From JBMSHD01 sp049416425 (GTDB lineage: Bacteria > Pseudomonadota > Gammaproteobacteria > Francisellales > Francisellaceae): a stretch of 52,525 bases of DNA. Under the pieces are notes generated by a model. That model saw nothing but the letters and a program-made list of their open reading frames with translations. It had not been told where the DNA came from and made no database searches. The translations under genes and the position numbers were made by a program. Positions 35,587 to 44,352 of this stretch are shown here, piece by piece. The DNA lies in contig JBMSHD010000001.1 of assembly GCA_049416425.1 (NCBI GenBank), forward strand, positions 1-52,525, given 5' to 3'. Each line of letters begins with the position of its first letter. The first letter of the stretch is position 1.

Positions 35587-37334
35587 GCTTAGAAAAATGG
35601 CGCCATGCTCGACAATACATGATCAATCGACTGTTAAACACCTTTATCCGCGAACGCTTAGGCGCCTTCGATCGCGCTGTGGCCAACCCTGGCTGCCCTC
35701 TTTTTCGCTATCTGTATGTGGATATTGATGGTTTCATTATTCGCATTGCCGTCAAGCCTCATGATTTTTTACAAGACTGGTACACTGAAGCCTCACACTG
35801 GCAGGTCAATGTCGATGGCAACTGGCGACATCGGTCCAATATGATGGCATTGATGCGCCGCCTGTACCGCTCAACAGGCGGTTGTGAAGAAACACTAAAG
35901 CTTGCCATTGCCGAATACAAACAAGCCGTTTTTCAAGCTATCCTAAGACCTGTACCAAAGGCTTCTATCATTGGCTATTCGACGCTTGGAATGGACAGTT
36001 TGAAGCACTATGATCATTTGGCGGCCTTTGTCGACCATCCTCTCTATCCAACGGCACGAGCCAAACTCGGTTTTTCAGCTCAAGATTTAATCCATTTCTC
36101 ACCGGAATATCAAAATGACTTTACACTCATCTGGCTTGCCATCGATAAGCGCAAAGTCACACTAACCGATGAGATGCCTGATTTCTGGCCTTCATTTTCC
36201 GATGTCGGTCTTTTGCAAAGCCTTAGCCAGGATTTCCAACTGTTTCCGGTTCATCCCTTTACGCTATCGATGACACTCCAGGCACTTAAAGATCATCATA
36301 TCGACTATCGACTCGCTCCTCTACGAGCAATAACGGTTATTCCAACACTGTCAGTCAGAACACTTATCATCAAGTCACACTCGCATTATCATCTGAAGCT
36401 GCCACTGCCGATTCGCACGCTTTCCACCAAAAACATCCGGCTGGTTAAGCCAAGCACTCTCTATGATGGGCACAACATCGCCATGCTTCTGAATAAAATC
36501 ATCAGTACCGATGTTATGCTATCACAACGGCTAAGCGTATGTGATGAAAGCCAAGGAGCCCATATCGCCGATGATTCAAAACTGGCCTATATTGTGCGCC
36601 ACTATCCTAAGACCGATCATCAATGTATCATACCGGTGGCAGCCCTGTCGGCCGATGAAAATGGAAAGCTCGTAGTTTGCCGAGTGGCCGATCGCTATTA
36701 TCAGGGGGATATCAACGCCTTTTTAACAGACTACCTACACCTGCAGCTAAGCGTCCATTTAAGACTGGTCATCAACTACGGCATCGCTCTTGAGGCCAAT
36801 CAGCAAAACAGCATGCTCTTAATCGACACAAGTCTGAATAAACCCAGACTTTCTCTGTTGTTAAAGGACAATGATGCCCCCCGGATCGAGGCCAAATTTA
36901 TCAAATCTTATCATCCACACTTAAATCAATACCTTGATAAGCTTAAGGACATACGTATTAAAGAGGCTGATTGTAACAGCCTGATTCAGATGTTTATTAC
37001 CATTATTCTTCAGCTCAATTGTGCCTGTATTATCGAGATTTTAACGGCTAAAGCGCTAGTGGATCGTCATTGGGCCTATCAGCGCTTAGGCGAATTGCTC
37101 TCCCAGCTGTTGACAAAAACAAATGATGGCTCGATCAGCCGGCGAAGTAGCCTGATCAGATCGACCCTGTTTGAGGCTGACTATCTCGATATTAAATACC
37201 TCTACACCGCCGGCACCTTTCTGCCTAAATCAAAAACGCTGGCCACCGATATCAATAAGTTCTATGGTCAAACGGCGAGGAATTTCATCAAGAAGGCGGC
37301 TTTTCAGCTAAAGGAATGCGATGTCGCCTCTTAA
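35580..37334 (+). CDS. pvsB: NIS siderophore synthetase, PvsB-like (IucA/IucC family)
   Basis: This 584-aa enzyme belongs to the NRPS-independent siderophore (NIS) synthetases, which adenylate a carboxylate such as citrate or 2-oxoglutarate and couple it to an amine or alcohol. The family pattern is visible in order: HPLYPTARAKLGFS, FPVHPFTLSMTLQ, TLSVRTL with LKLPLPIRTLSTKN, and YGIALEANQQNSML. Start 35580 is preferred: it overlaps the pvsA stop and has AGGT upstream, whereas 35565 lies further inside pvsA. It overlaps the exporter gene by 14 bp. Assignment as PvsB rests on gene order as well as family. Confidence 0.85.
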   Translation: MLSLEKWRHARQYMINRLLNTFIRERLGAFDRAVANPGCPLFRYLYVDIDGFIIRIAVKPHDFLQDWYTEASHWQVNVDGNWRHRSNMMALMRRLYRSTGGCEETLKLAIAEYKQAVFQAILRPVPKASIIGYSTLGMDSLKHYDHLAAFVDHPLYPTARAKLGFSAQDLIHFSPEYQNDFTLIWLAIDKRKVTLTDEMPDFWPSFSDVGLLQSLSQDFQLFPVHPFTLSMTLQALKDHHIDYRLAPLRAITVIPTLSVRTLIIKSHSHYHLKLPLPIRTLSTKNIRLVKPSTLYDGHNIAMLLNKIISTDVMLSQRLSVCDESQGAHIADDSKLAYIVRHYPKTDHQCIIPVAALSADENGKLVVCRVADRYYQGDINAFLTDYLHLQLSVHLRLVINYGIALEANQQNSMLLIDTSLNKPRLSLLLKDNDAPRIEAKFIKSYHPHLNQYLDKLKDIRIKEADCNSLIQMFITIILQLNCACIIEILTAKALVDRHWAYQRLGELLSQLLTKTNDGSISRRSSLIRSTLFEADYLDIKYLYTAGTFLPKSKTLATDINKFYGQTARNFIKKAAFQLKECDVAS

Positions 37335-38592
37335 CCATCATCGAAATATCATCGGCGCCGTCATTGCCTGCCATTTCATATCGGCCATCTCAACACTGGG
37401 ATTGGCTCCATTTATCGGTGTGATCGTACAAAAAGGCTTTGGACTGCCAATCTCGGCGGCCACCGGCATGCTTTATGTACTACCAACGCTGTTGACGGCC
37501 ATAAGCGCCCCTTTCTGGGGACGCCTTGCCGATAAATCCAATAAGAAGACACAGTTGTTGCGAGCCCAGTTTGGTCTGTCTTTGAGTTTTCTTTTGGCGG
37601 CCTTTAGCATCGGTACGTTGTGGCTATTTATTGTGGCACTGGTCTTGCAAGGCATCTTAGGAGGAACACTGGCGGCGGCCAATGGCTATATGGCCGCCAT
37701 AATTGATGACCACAAGACTAAGAATTTTCATCGAAAATCCTTAAGCGACACATTGAATCTCAGTCAGTTTTCGGCCAGATCTGCTTTTCTTATCGCTCCG
37801 ATCATCATCGGCTTCCTGTTGTCGCATCAATCGACTGGATTCATCTATCTGCTCTTAGCACTCATCACGCTGTTATCTGCCTTGTTTATGTGCTATCTCT
37901 TGCCTGGCGATACCCAATCAACACAGAAAAAGAACCTAAATGTCAAAGCCGAGCTCTTAAAACAAAATAGGCCAAACGCTAACTTGTCATGGTCATTTCT
38001 GCTGTTAGGCAATTTTATGTTGAGTTTCACACTGGTGATGAGCTTTCCCTATTTCATCCCTCTGGTGTCAAGCATCAACCCCAATATATATGGCACTTGG
38101 GCGGGGTTTTTATTTGGATTACCTCATGGCGTTTATCTCATTAGCCTGTTTTTTATTCAAAAAAGGTGCAAACGATATCAAAACCATCTGGCCATCTTCA
38201 GCATCGCATTTGCCATCCTCGGCATTTCTATTCTCCTTCAGGGGCTAAGCCATAGCATCAGCATCCTTTTTCTGCTTCGCCTCCTGATGGGTTTTAGCAT
38301 GACTTTCTGCTACGTAAGCTTAAATCATCTGATTGCCAACGGCCATTTCAAGCATCGTGAAGGTCATTATTTCGCCTGGCTTGACAGCCTCAATAAATAC
38401 GGCGGTGTTATCGCCGGTATCTGTGCCGGCATTATTTTCGCTGGACTCAACGTCTATTGGGTCTTTATAGGCGCCGGTCTTATCGCCGTTGGCTACGGTT
38501 TTTTAATCTCTCTAAACCATTACTCGCCTTTGGCTCTATTGGCTAAGAAGCCTGCCTCTAACAACGATAAAAATACTAAGGACTTTCTATGA
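37321..38592 (+). CDS. pvsC: MFS siderophore exporter, PvsC-like
   Basis: This 423-aa inner-membrane permease has about 12 membrane helices. It has a typical MFS loop 2-3, PFWGRLADKSNKKTQLLR (about residues 62-79), and a short polar tail. It lies between the two NIS synthetase genes, as in pvsABCDE, where PvsC is the exporter of vibrioferrin. It overlaps pvsB by 14 bp and pvsD by 4 bp (ATGA). Confidence 0.85.
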   Translation: MSPLNHHRNIIGAVIACHFISAISTLGLAPFIGVIVQKGFGLPISAATGMLYVLPTLLTAISAPFWGRLADKSNKKTQLLRAQFGLSLSFLLAAFSIGTLWLFIVALVLQGILGGTLAAANGYMAAIIDDHKTKNFHRKSLSDTLNLSQFSARSAFLIAPIIIGFLLSHQSTGFIYLLLALITLLSALFMCYLLPGDTQSTQKKNLNVKAELLKQNRPNANLSWSFLLLGNFMLSFTLVMSFPYFIPLVSSINPNIYGTWAGFLFGLPHGVYLISLFFIQKRCKRYQNHLAIFSIAFAILGISILLQGLSHSISILFLLRLLMGFSMTFCYVSLNHLIANGHFKHREGHYFAWLDSLNKYGGVIAGICAGIIFAGLNVYWVFIGAGLIAVGYGFLISLNHYSPLALLAKKPASNNDKNTKDFL

Positions 38593-40340
38593 TACAATAT
38601 GCGAAAATCAATGCCGAGAGACTCAGTGTTCAGGCCTTGATAAACTGTTTTATTCGTGAGTATGCCATCCCTCATAAATCCATTGAACTGATGCCGCTGA
38701 CAGATCAGCCCATTGCCGCCTTTGTCGATGAACGCCTGTGGTTTAGCGCTACTCCCATTGCCATCGCCATTGCTCTAGATGACACCCAGCGACTCATGAT
38801 GGCGGCATCATCCGCCAGCACCTCAAACCATTATCGCCTGATATCGCCTATAGCACTTCAAACGTCCAATTGTCCACTCACTGTCTTGACGGCGAGACAA
38901 GTTCTCGCTCACATTACGATATTTCTGGCGGAACCACATGAAAGCCTCAGACAACACGAGCTGGCAGAGCAATTTACCAATAGTCTCGAGAACATGACGC
39001 AATTTTTTGCCAAGCCTCATACCCAGGCAACTGACTTCATTGGTTCTGAGCAAAACTTAATCACAGGACATGAATATCACCCGACGCCTAAGGCGCGTAT
39101 TGGCTTTAGTGCCAATGATATAAAGAACTATTCGCCCGAACTTGGCGTCCGCTTCCAGCTGTTTTATTTTAAAGTACCCAAAGCCCTTTTATGGCAATAT
39201 GGCGATATCGCCGACAACAACCCCATGGAACAAGAAGGTCAGTATATTCTCTACCCAGTCCATCCCTGGCAGGCCGATTATATGCTTGCCAATGAGAGGC
39301 TTAACCAGAAACTCAAAGACCACGCTATTGAAGCCATTGGTCGAAAAGGTGATGCCTTTTATCCAACCTCATCCCTGCGTACGCTGTTTCATCCTGAGGC
39401 TTCTTTTTTCTATAAGTTCTCACTGCATGTCAGGCTCACCAACTGTCTGCGTAAAAATGCCGCCTATGAGCTTGTCAATGCGGTTGAGATCAGTCATATT
39501 CTAAGCCAAATCAAAGACAGTCGCCACCCTCAGATCACCCTGCTGGCTGAACCGGCAAGCCGAAGTATCGCTCCCCATGATCGTGAATTGTTTGAGTTAT
39601 TTGGCTGTATCTATCGACAAAGTATCGCCAAATGTGATCATGGCAGAAGCTTTGTTGCCGCCGCCCTTTTCTCACCCAACCCACAGCACAGTCTTTTGCT
39701 TAATCAATGGATTTTTGCTATCGCCGGCAAAAACAAGACCGACTATAATGACGCGGCTTGCCAATGGTTTGAAGCCTATATCACACGTCTTGTGCCCTTT
39801 ATCCTTGACTATGCCATCGATTATGGGGTGATTTTTGAACCACACTGTCAGAATATCATCATCAGAATCGATGAGAACGACCTGCCGGATCACATCATGA
39901 TCCGTGATCTTGAGGGCACAAAAATCATCAAACATTATCATCACAACTATGATTTCTCTCACCTGAGTGAGGAACAGGAAGCGGCGCTCAGTTACAACCA
40001 GGAACAGGCGATCAGACGCCTTATCTATTGCCTTTTCATCAACAATATCGCCGCGGCTGTTCACCATATCGCTCGTGCGGATTTTGCATTGGAGCAAATC
40101 CTGTGGCAACAGCTGGCAGATACGCTTAACAAATACCGCCCATCGAAAGACACAAACCTCATGGCTTACGCCTTTCTCGATCGCATCATCGATGCTAAAT
40201 ACTGGCCAGCCAAAGCCAATCTGATGACGCGCTTTCACAAAAAAGCCGACAAAGACGCCGATTATATCCACTTCAATAACCCACTAAAGGCCTTGCAACA
40301 TGACCCCTCTTTATACCTATTTGACCAAACAAAAGCATGA
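38589..40340 (+). CDS. pvsD: NIS siderophore synthetase, PvsD-like (IucA/IucC family)
   Basis: This second NIS synthetase has 583 aa. Motifs in order are GHEYHPTPKARIGFS, YPVHPWQADYML, TSSLRTLFHPE with KFSLHVRLTN, and YGVIFEPHCQNIIIRI followed by IRDLEG. The last element resembles the citrate-activating subgroup. In the vibrioferrin pathway PvsD is thought to condense citrate with serine. It overlaps the decarboxylase gene by 41 bp, the largest overlap in the operon. Confidence 0.87.
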   Translation: MIQYAKINAERLSVQALINCFIREYAIPHKSIELMPLTDQPIAAFVDERLWFSATPIAIAIALDDTQRLMMAASSASTSNHYRLISPIALQTSNCPLTVLTARQVLAHITIFLAEPHESLRQHELAEQFTNSLENMTQFFAKPHTQATDFIGSEQNLITGHEYHPTPKARIGFSANDIKNYSPELGVRFQLFYFKVPKALLWQYGDIADNNPMEQEGQYILYPVHPWQADYMLANERLNQKLKDHAIEAIGRKGDAFYPTSSLRTLFHPEASFFYKFSLHVRLTNCLRKNAAYELVNAVEISHILSQIKDSRHPQITLLAEPASRSIAPHDRELFELFGCIYRQSIAKCDHGRSFVAAALFSPNPQHSLLLNQWIFAIAGKNKTDYNDAACQWFEAYITRLVPFILDYAIDYGVIFEPHCQNIIIRIDENDLPDHIMIRDLEGTKIIKHYHHNYDFSHLSEEQEAALSYNQEQAIRRLIYCLFINNIAAAVHHIARADFALEQILWQQLADTLNKYRPSKDTNLMAYAFLDRIIDAKYWPAKANLMTRFHKKADKDADYIHFNNPLKALQHDPSLYLFDQTKA

Positions 40341-41562
40341 TCATTATAAGGATAAACCCCTAACTGCGTTTATCTATGATCTGGCAGCGCTTAAAACACA
40401 TTGCCAGATCATCAAGGCGGCCATGCCTGAAAATATCGAGATGTATTATGCCGCCAAAGCCAACGCTGATGCCCCGATTTTAAAGACCATCGCATCCGTC
40501 TTCGATGGCTTTGAGGTTGCCTCAGGAGGTGAGCTCCAAAAAATAAAACGCCACTGCCCTCAAAGTCGTGTGCTTATGGGCGGCCCAGGGAAAACAGATG
40601 ACGAGCTAAAACAGGCTGTGATCGCCGGCATCGAGACGCTTCATATCGAAAGTATTCACGAGCTTCAACGCTTAATCAGCATCTTAAAGCAAGCCGAATT
40701 CAAACGGCAAAACATCGATATTTCTCTGAGACTCAATATCGCTTTTTCCGCCTTAAAGACCACTAGATTAACCATGGGAGGTCTCGCCAGCCCATTTGGC
40801 ATGGATGAGCACATGGTCGATGAATGCATGGTGCTTCTTAAAAGCCAGACTAAAATCACATTAAAGGGGCTGCATTTCCACTTAGCCTCGTTTCAAACAG
40901 ATATGCCATCCTATCTTAACTTACTCTCTCAATACTTTGACTATTTTCATCAGTTTTGTGACAAGCATGATTTTCGTCTGTTGCATCTTAATGTCGGTGG
41001 TGGCATCGGTGTCGATTATGAAGATCCATCTTGTCTTTTCCCTTGGCAGTCATTTGCTAAAGCGCTGCAACAACTTATTTTTGATAAACAGATGAGCCAG
41101 ACAATTATTCGTTTTGAATGTGGTCGCGCCATCAGTGCTTATTGTGGTTATTATGCCGCCGAAGTCCTCGATATCAAGACCGTCCATGGCAAGCACTTCT
41201 GCATCATCAGTGGTGGAACCCACCATTTTCGCACTCCTTATGCTCAAAATCACAGCCACCCTTTTACCATCTGTGCTATCGACAACTGGCAGAGAAGCTA
41301 TTCACGGCGCTTGATTATGGAAGCAAACGTTGATATCGTCGGTCAACTATGTACCCCAAAAGACATTCTGGCTTATGATCAAAAAATCACATCGCTTCGA
41401 AGCGGTGATATCATTGTCTTTCATATGGCCGGCGCCTATGGCTGGAATATCTCCCATCACGATTTTCTATGCCATCCCCATCCCGAGATGATTTATCTAA
41501 CCAAGCCCTCTGATATAAACGTAACCTCCAGAAATGATAATAACGAGAAAAACCATGTCTAA
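40300..41562 (+). CDS. pvsE: PLP-dependent decarboxylase, PvsE-like
   Basis: This is a fold-type III (alanine-racemase-like barrel) decarboxylase of 420 aa, related to diaminopimelate and ornithine decarboxylases. The PLP lysine is Lys53 in MYYAAKANAD. Other motifs are GFEVASGGELQ, LHFHLAS, LNVGGGIGVDYED (phosphate binding) and FECGRAISAYCGYY. In vibrioferrin synthesis PvsE forms the ethanolamine part by decarboxylating a serine-derived intermediate. A role in making a diamine for another NIS siderophore is the alternative. It overlaps the ATPase gene by 8 bp. Confidence 0.87.
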   Translation: MTPLYTYLTKQKHDHYKDKPLTAFIYDLAALKTHCQIIKAAMPENIEMYYAAKANADAPILKTIASVFDGFEVASGGELQKIKRHCPQSRVLMGGPGKTDDELKQAVIAGIETLHIESIHELQRLISILKQAEFKRQNIDISLRLNIAFSALKTTRLTMGGLASPFGMDEHMVDECMVLLKSQTKITLKGLHFHLASFQTDMPSYLNLLSQYFDYFHQFCDKHDFRLLHLNVGGGIGVDYEDPSCLFPWQSFAKALQQLIFDKQMSQTIIRFECGRAISAYCGYYAAEVLDIKTVHGKHFCIISGGTHHFRTPYAQNHSHPFTICAIDNWQRSYSRRLIMEANVDIVGQLCTPKDILAYDQKITSLRSGDIIVFHMAGAYGWNISHHDFLCHPHPEMIYLTKPSDINVTSRNDNNEKNHV

Positions 41563-42331
41563 CACGCCTAAACTACACTGCCAGAATGTAAGCTACAAAA
41601 TAAAAGATAAAACCATTTTAGGCGATATTAACCTTGATATTCCCATCGGCAAAATCTCGGCGATCATCGGTCCAAATGGCTCGGGAAAGTCGACGCTTCT
41701 GCGCCTTCTAACCGGACTTGAGTCGCCCACAAACGGCAATGTTTTCATCGATGACAATCCACTTAAACACTATCGGCGCAAACAGCTGGCGCAGTGGATT
41801 GCGTTTCTGCCTCAGCGAATGATGGTTCCCGAACAATTCAGCGTCATTGACCTTTTAGAATCGGCAAGGCATCCTTACCGCGGACTTTTCTCTTCACTTT
41901 CAAATAAGGATAAGCTTGCGATCGACTGGGCTCTGGATATCACCGATATGGCGGCGTATCAACATAAAAAATTAAGTACCTTATCAGGCGGCTTACAACA
42001 GCGTGCCTGGATCGCCATGGTGCTGGCACAACAGACGCCGATCATCATTCTCGATGAACCGACGACCTATCTCGATATCAAGCATCAACTGCAACTATTA
42101 AAATTAATACAGGAATTAAACGATGATCATAAAAAGACCATTATTTGGGTGCTGCATGATCTCAATCAGGCCTGTCAATACAGCGATCAGCTGTTTGTCA
42201 TCGATAATGGCATGCTAGTGGCTCAGGGAAAAAGCGATGAAATAAGTCAATCTCCCATCTTATGTGACGTCTTCGATGTCTCGATAAACGCCATAAGTCA
42301 CAGCGGCAATAAGGTGCTGGTCTTTTCTTGA
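41555..42331 (+). CDS. Ferric-siderophore ABC transporter ATPase (FhuC/PvuE-like)
   Basis: This is an importer ATPase of 258 aa. Walker A is GPNGSGKST (residues 39-47), the signature is LSGGLQQRAWIAMVLAQQ, Walker B is IIILDEPTTYLD and the H-loop lies in WVLHDLNQA, all typical of FhuC/FepC. ATG 41555 is preferred over 41534 because GAGAAA precedes it and it matches the family start. It is the last gene of the biosynthetic operon and should power the divergent FhuB-like permease. It ends 6 bases from the convergent nadC. Confidence 0.92.
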   Translation: MSNTPKLHCQNVSYKIKDKTILGDINLDIPIGKISAIIGPNGSGKSTLLRLLTGLESPTNGNVFIDDNPLKHYRRKQLAQWIAFLPQRMMVPEQFSVIDLLESARHPYRGLFSSLSNKDKLAIDWALDITDMAAYQHKKLSTLSGGLQQRAWIAMVLAQQTPIIILDEPTTYLDIKHQLQLLKLIQELNDDHKKTIIWVLHDLNQACQYSDQLFVIDNGMLVAQGKSDEISQSPILCDVFDVSINAISHSGNKVLVFS

Positions 42332-42337
42332 GATGAA

Positions 42338-43225
42338 TCAGACATACCTCATCGACAAATCAATGGCCTGAATATTTTTAGTTAACCCGCCGATGGAGAT
42401 ATAATCAACACCGGTTTCGGCGATGGCGGCAATATTGTTGAGATCGACATTACCAGAAGCTTCAAGAACGGCGCGCCCCTCTGTCAGCTCCACCGCCTCA
42501 CGCATCTGATCCAATGAGAAATTATCAAGCATGATCACATCGACGTCGGCGGCTAAGGCTTCTTTTAACTGCAAGATGGTCTCAACCTCAACTTCAACCA
42601 TCTTTTCAGGTGCTACAACTCTGGCCTTTGCAACCGCTTGAGTGATGGAATGATCGCAGGCGGCAATATGATTTTCCTTAATCAAAAAAGCATCAAAAAG
42701 ACCGATGCGGTGATTGACTCCACCACCGCAAGTCACGGCATATTTCTGCGCCAATCTGAAACCAGGAATGGTTTTTCGCGTATCCAGAACTCGACTGTGA
42801 GTATGCGCAATTGCATCGACATATCGATCTGTTATCGTCGCCACGGCTGATAAAAGCTGCAAGAAATTCAAGGCGCAACGCTCCGCAGACAGAATGCTTC
42901 TGGCAGAACCCTGGACTCCAAAAATCACCTCATCGGCTGAAACTCTATCTCCATCCTTTTTATACCAGATCAACCTGATAGCCGGATCGATTTCGTTAAA
43001 GACTTCATCGACCCAGGCGCTTCCACACAAAATCATGGCCTCACGCGTGATAACGCGAGCATGAAGGCAAGTTGCCTCATCGATTAACAACACATTGATA
43101 TCCCCTGTGGCAATATCTTCACTCAAGGCTGTTTTTACCATATCACGAATAAGTCTTGAATCAACGCGCGTGACCTGATCTGCATTTAAATGTTTTTTTC
43201 TTTTTTTTACCATGACGTCCATCAT
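42338..43225 (-). CDS. nadC: Quinolinate phosphoribosyltransferase (decarboxylating)
   Basis: This enzyme converts quinolinate and PRPP to nicotinate mononucleotide in de novo NAD synthesis. It has 295 aa. Signatures are DTRKTIPGFRLAQKYAV and CGGGVNHRIGLFDAFLIKEN (near residues 170-200), plus EVEVETILQLKEAL and the C-terminal DYISIGGLTK. A Lys-rich N-terminal stretch is slightly longer than usual. The ATG follows the nadA stop codon directly, with AAAAGG inside the end of nadA as ribosome site. Confidence 0.96.
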   Translation of the reverse strand: MMDVMVKKRKKHLNADQVTRVDSRLIRDMVKTALSEDIATGDINVLLIDEATCLHARVITREAMILCGSAWVDEVFNEIDPAIRLIWYKKDGDRVSADEVIFGVQGSARSILSAERCALNFLQLLSAVATITDRYVDAIAHTHSRVLDTRKTIPGFRLAQKYAVTCGGGVNHRIGLFDAFLIKENHIAACDHSITQAVAKARVVAPEKMVEVEVETILQLKEALAADVDVIMLDNFSLDQMREAVELTEGRAVLEASGNVDLNNIAAIAETGVDYISIGGLTKNIQAIDLSMRYV

Positions 43226-44284
43226 CTATTGCCTTTTATAAACCAGCTGATTCTGATTTTGAAATTCAACCATGCGATTAAGCGGCATCAACGCCTGAGA
43301 TCTGATTGTTTTATCGACCTTTATCTCATTGTTTTCATTCTGAAGCACCGCCGCCAGATTTTTCAAACCATTTAGCTTCATCCATGGGCAGATCGCACAG
43401 GATTTGCATTCCGCCGCATGACCTCCTGTCGGCGCCTCGATAAACTGTTTATCGGGACTGGCTTGACGCATCTTATAAAGAATGCCGCTTTCGGTAGCAA
43501 CGATAAAATATTTATGAGGCAGCTCTTTTGACGCCTTTAAAAGCTGAGAGGTTGAACCGACCACATCGGCCATATCGACCACTTCTTTGGGCGATTCCGG
43601 GTGTACCAACACCGCCGCATCGGGTAGCGCCGCCTTAAGCTCATAAATCGCCTTGGCCTTAAACTCATCATGAACGATACAGGCACCGTTATAATGCACC
43701 ATATCGGCTCCGGTTTCCCGCTCAATCCAGCGCCCCAGATACTTATCCGGTGCCCATAAAATCTTGTCTCCACGATCATGCAGATACTGACAGATCTCAA
43801 GCGCATTTGATGAGGTAACCGTCCAATCTGCCAGTGCCTTGACGGCCGCCGAGGTGTTGACATAAACCACTACTGTGCGATCAGGATGTTGTGCCTTGAA
43901 GGCAGCCAACTCCTCGGCACGACAGCTGATATCGAGCGAACATTCCGCCTCAAGCGTCGGCATGATAATCTTTTTTTGTGGGCTTAAGATCTTGGCGCTC
44001 TCTCCCATAAAACGCACACCAGCCACAACGATAAGCTTGGCCTCATGATCGCGCCCAAAACGCGCCATCTCCAGTGAATCACCGACCTTGCCACCGGTTT
44101 CCTCAGCCAGACGCTGAATCTCATCATCGACATAATAATGAGCGATTAAACAGGCATTTTTGGCCTTCAGCAATCGTTTTATCTTATCACGATACTGATT
44201 TTTTTCATTCTCATCGACTTGATTTTCGTCTGCCTTTGGCCAGAATTTGGCGACTCGCGAATGAAACTCCGTTGTTTTAATCAT
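43226..44284 (-). CDS. nadA: Quinolinate synthase A
   Basis: This [4Fe-4S] enzyme condenses iminoaspartate and dihydroxyacetone phosphate to quinolinate. It has 352 aa. The three cluster cysteines can be placed in EAECSLDIS, NGACIVHDE and CKSCAICPWMKLN; the last region holds several Cys. AHYYVDDEIQRLA near residue 48 is also conserved. It is first in the nadA-nadC pair. The usual partner nadB (L-aspartate oxidase) is not in the window. Confidence 0.96.
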   Translation of the reverse strand: MIKTTEFHSRVAKFWPKADENQVDENEKNQYRDKIKRLLKAKNACLIAHYYVDDEIQRLAEETGGKVGDSLEMARFGRDHEAKLIVVAGVRFMGESAKILSPQKKIIMPTLEAECSLDISCRAEELAAFKAQHPDRTVVVYVNTSAAVKALADWTVTSSNALEICQYLHDRGDKILWAPDKYLGRWIERETGADMVHYNGACIVHDEFKAKAIYELKAALPDAAVLVHPESPKEVVDMADVVGSTSQLLKASKELPHKYFIVATESGILYKMRQASPDKQFIEAPTGGHAAECKSCAICPWMKLNGLKNLAAVLQNENNEIKVDKTIRSQALMPLNRMVEFQNQNQLVYKRQ

Positions 44285-44352
44285 CTCTTAGACTCCGGTA
44301 GTGAATATCCAACAACTTGAAGAAATTGTTTCAGGATTTTAAATCGCATCAA

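Noticed and set aside
34396..42331. Staphyloferrin B or rhizoferrin locus
   Set aside because: No citrate synthase or diaminopropionate synthesis genes are present, and the ATP-grasp plus two NIS synthetases in this order fits the pvs operon better.
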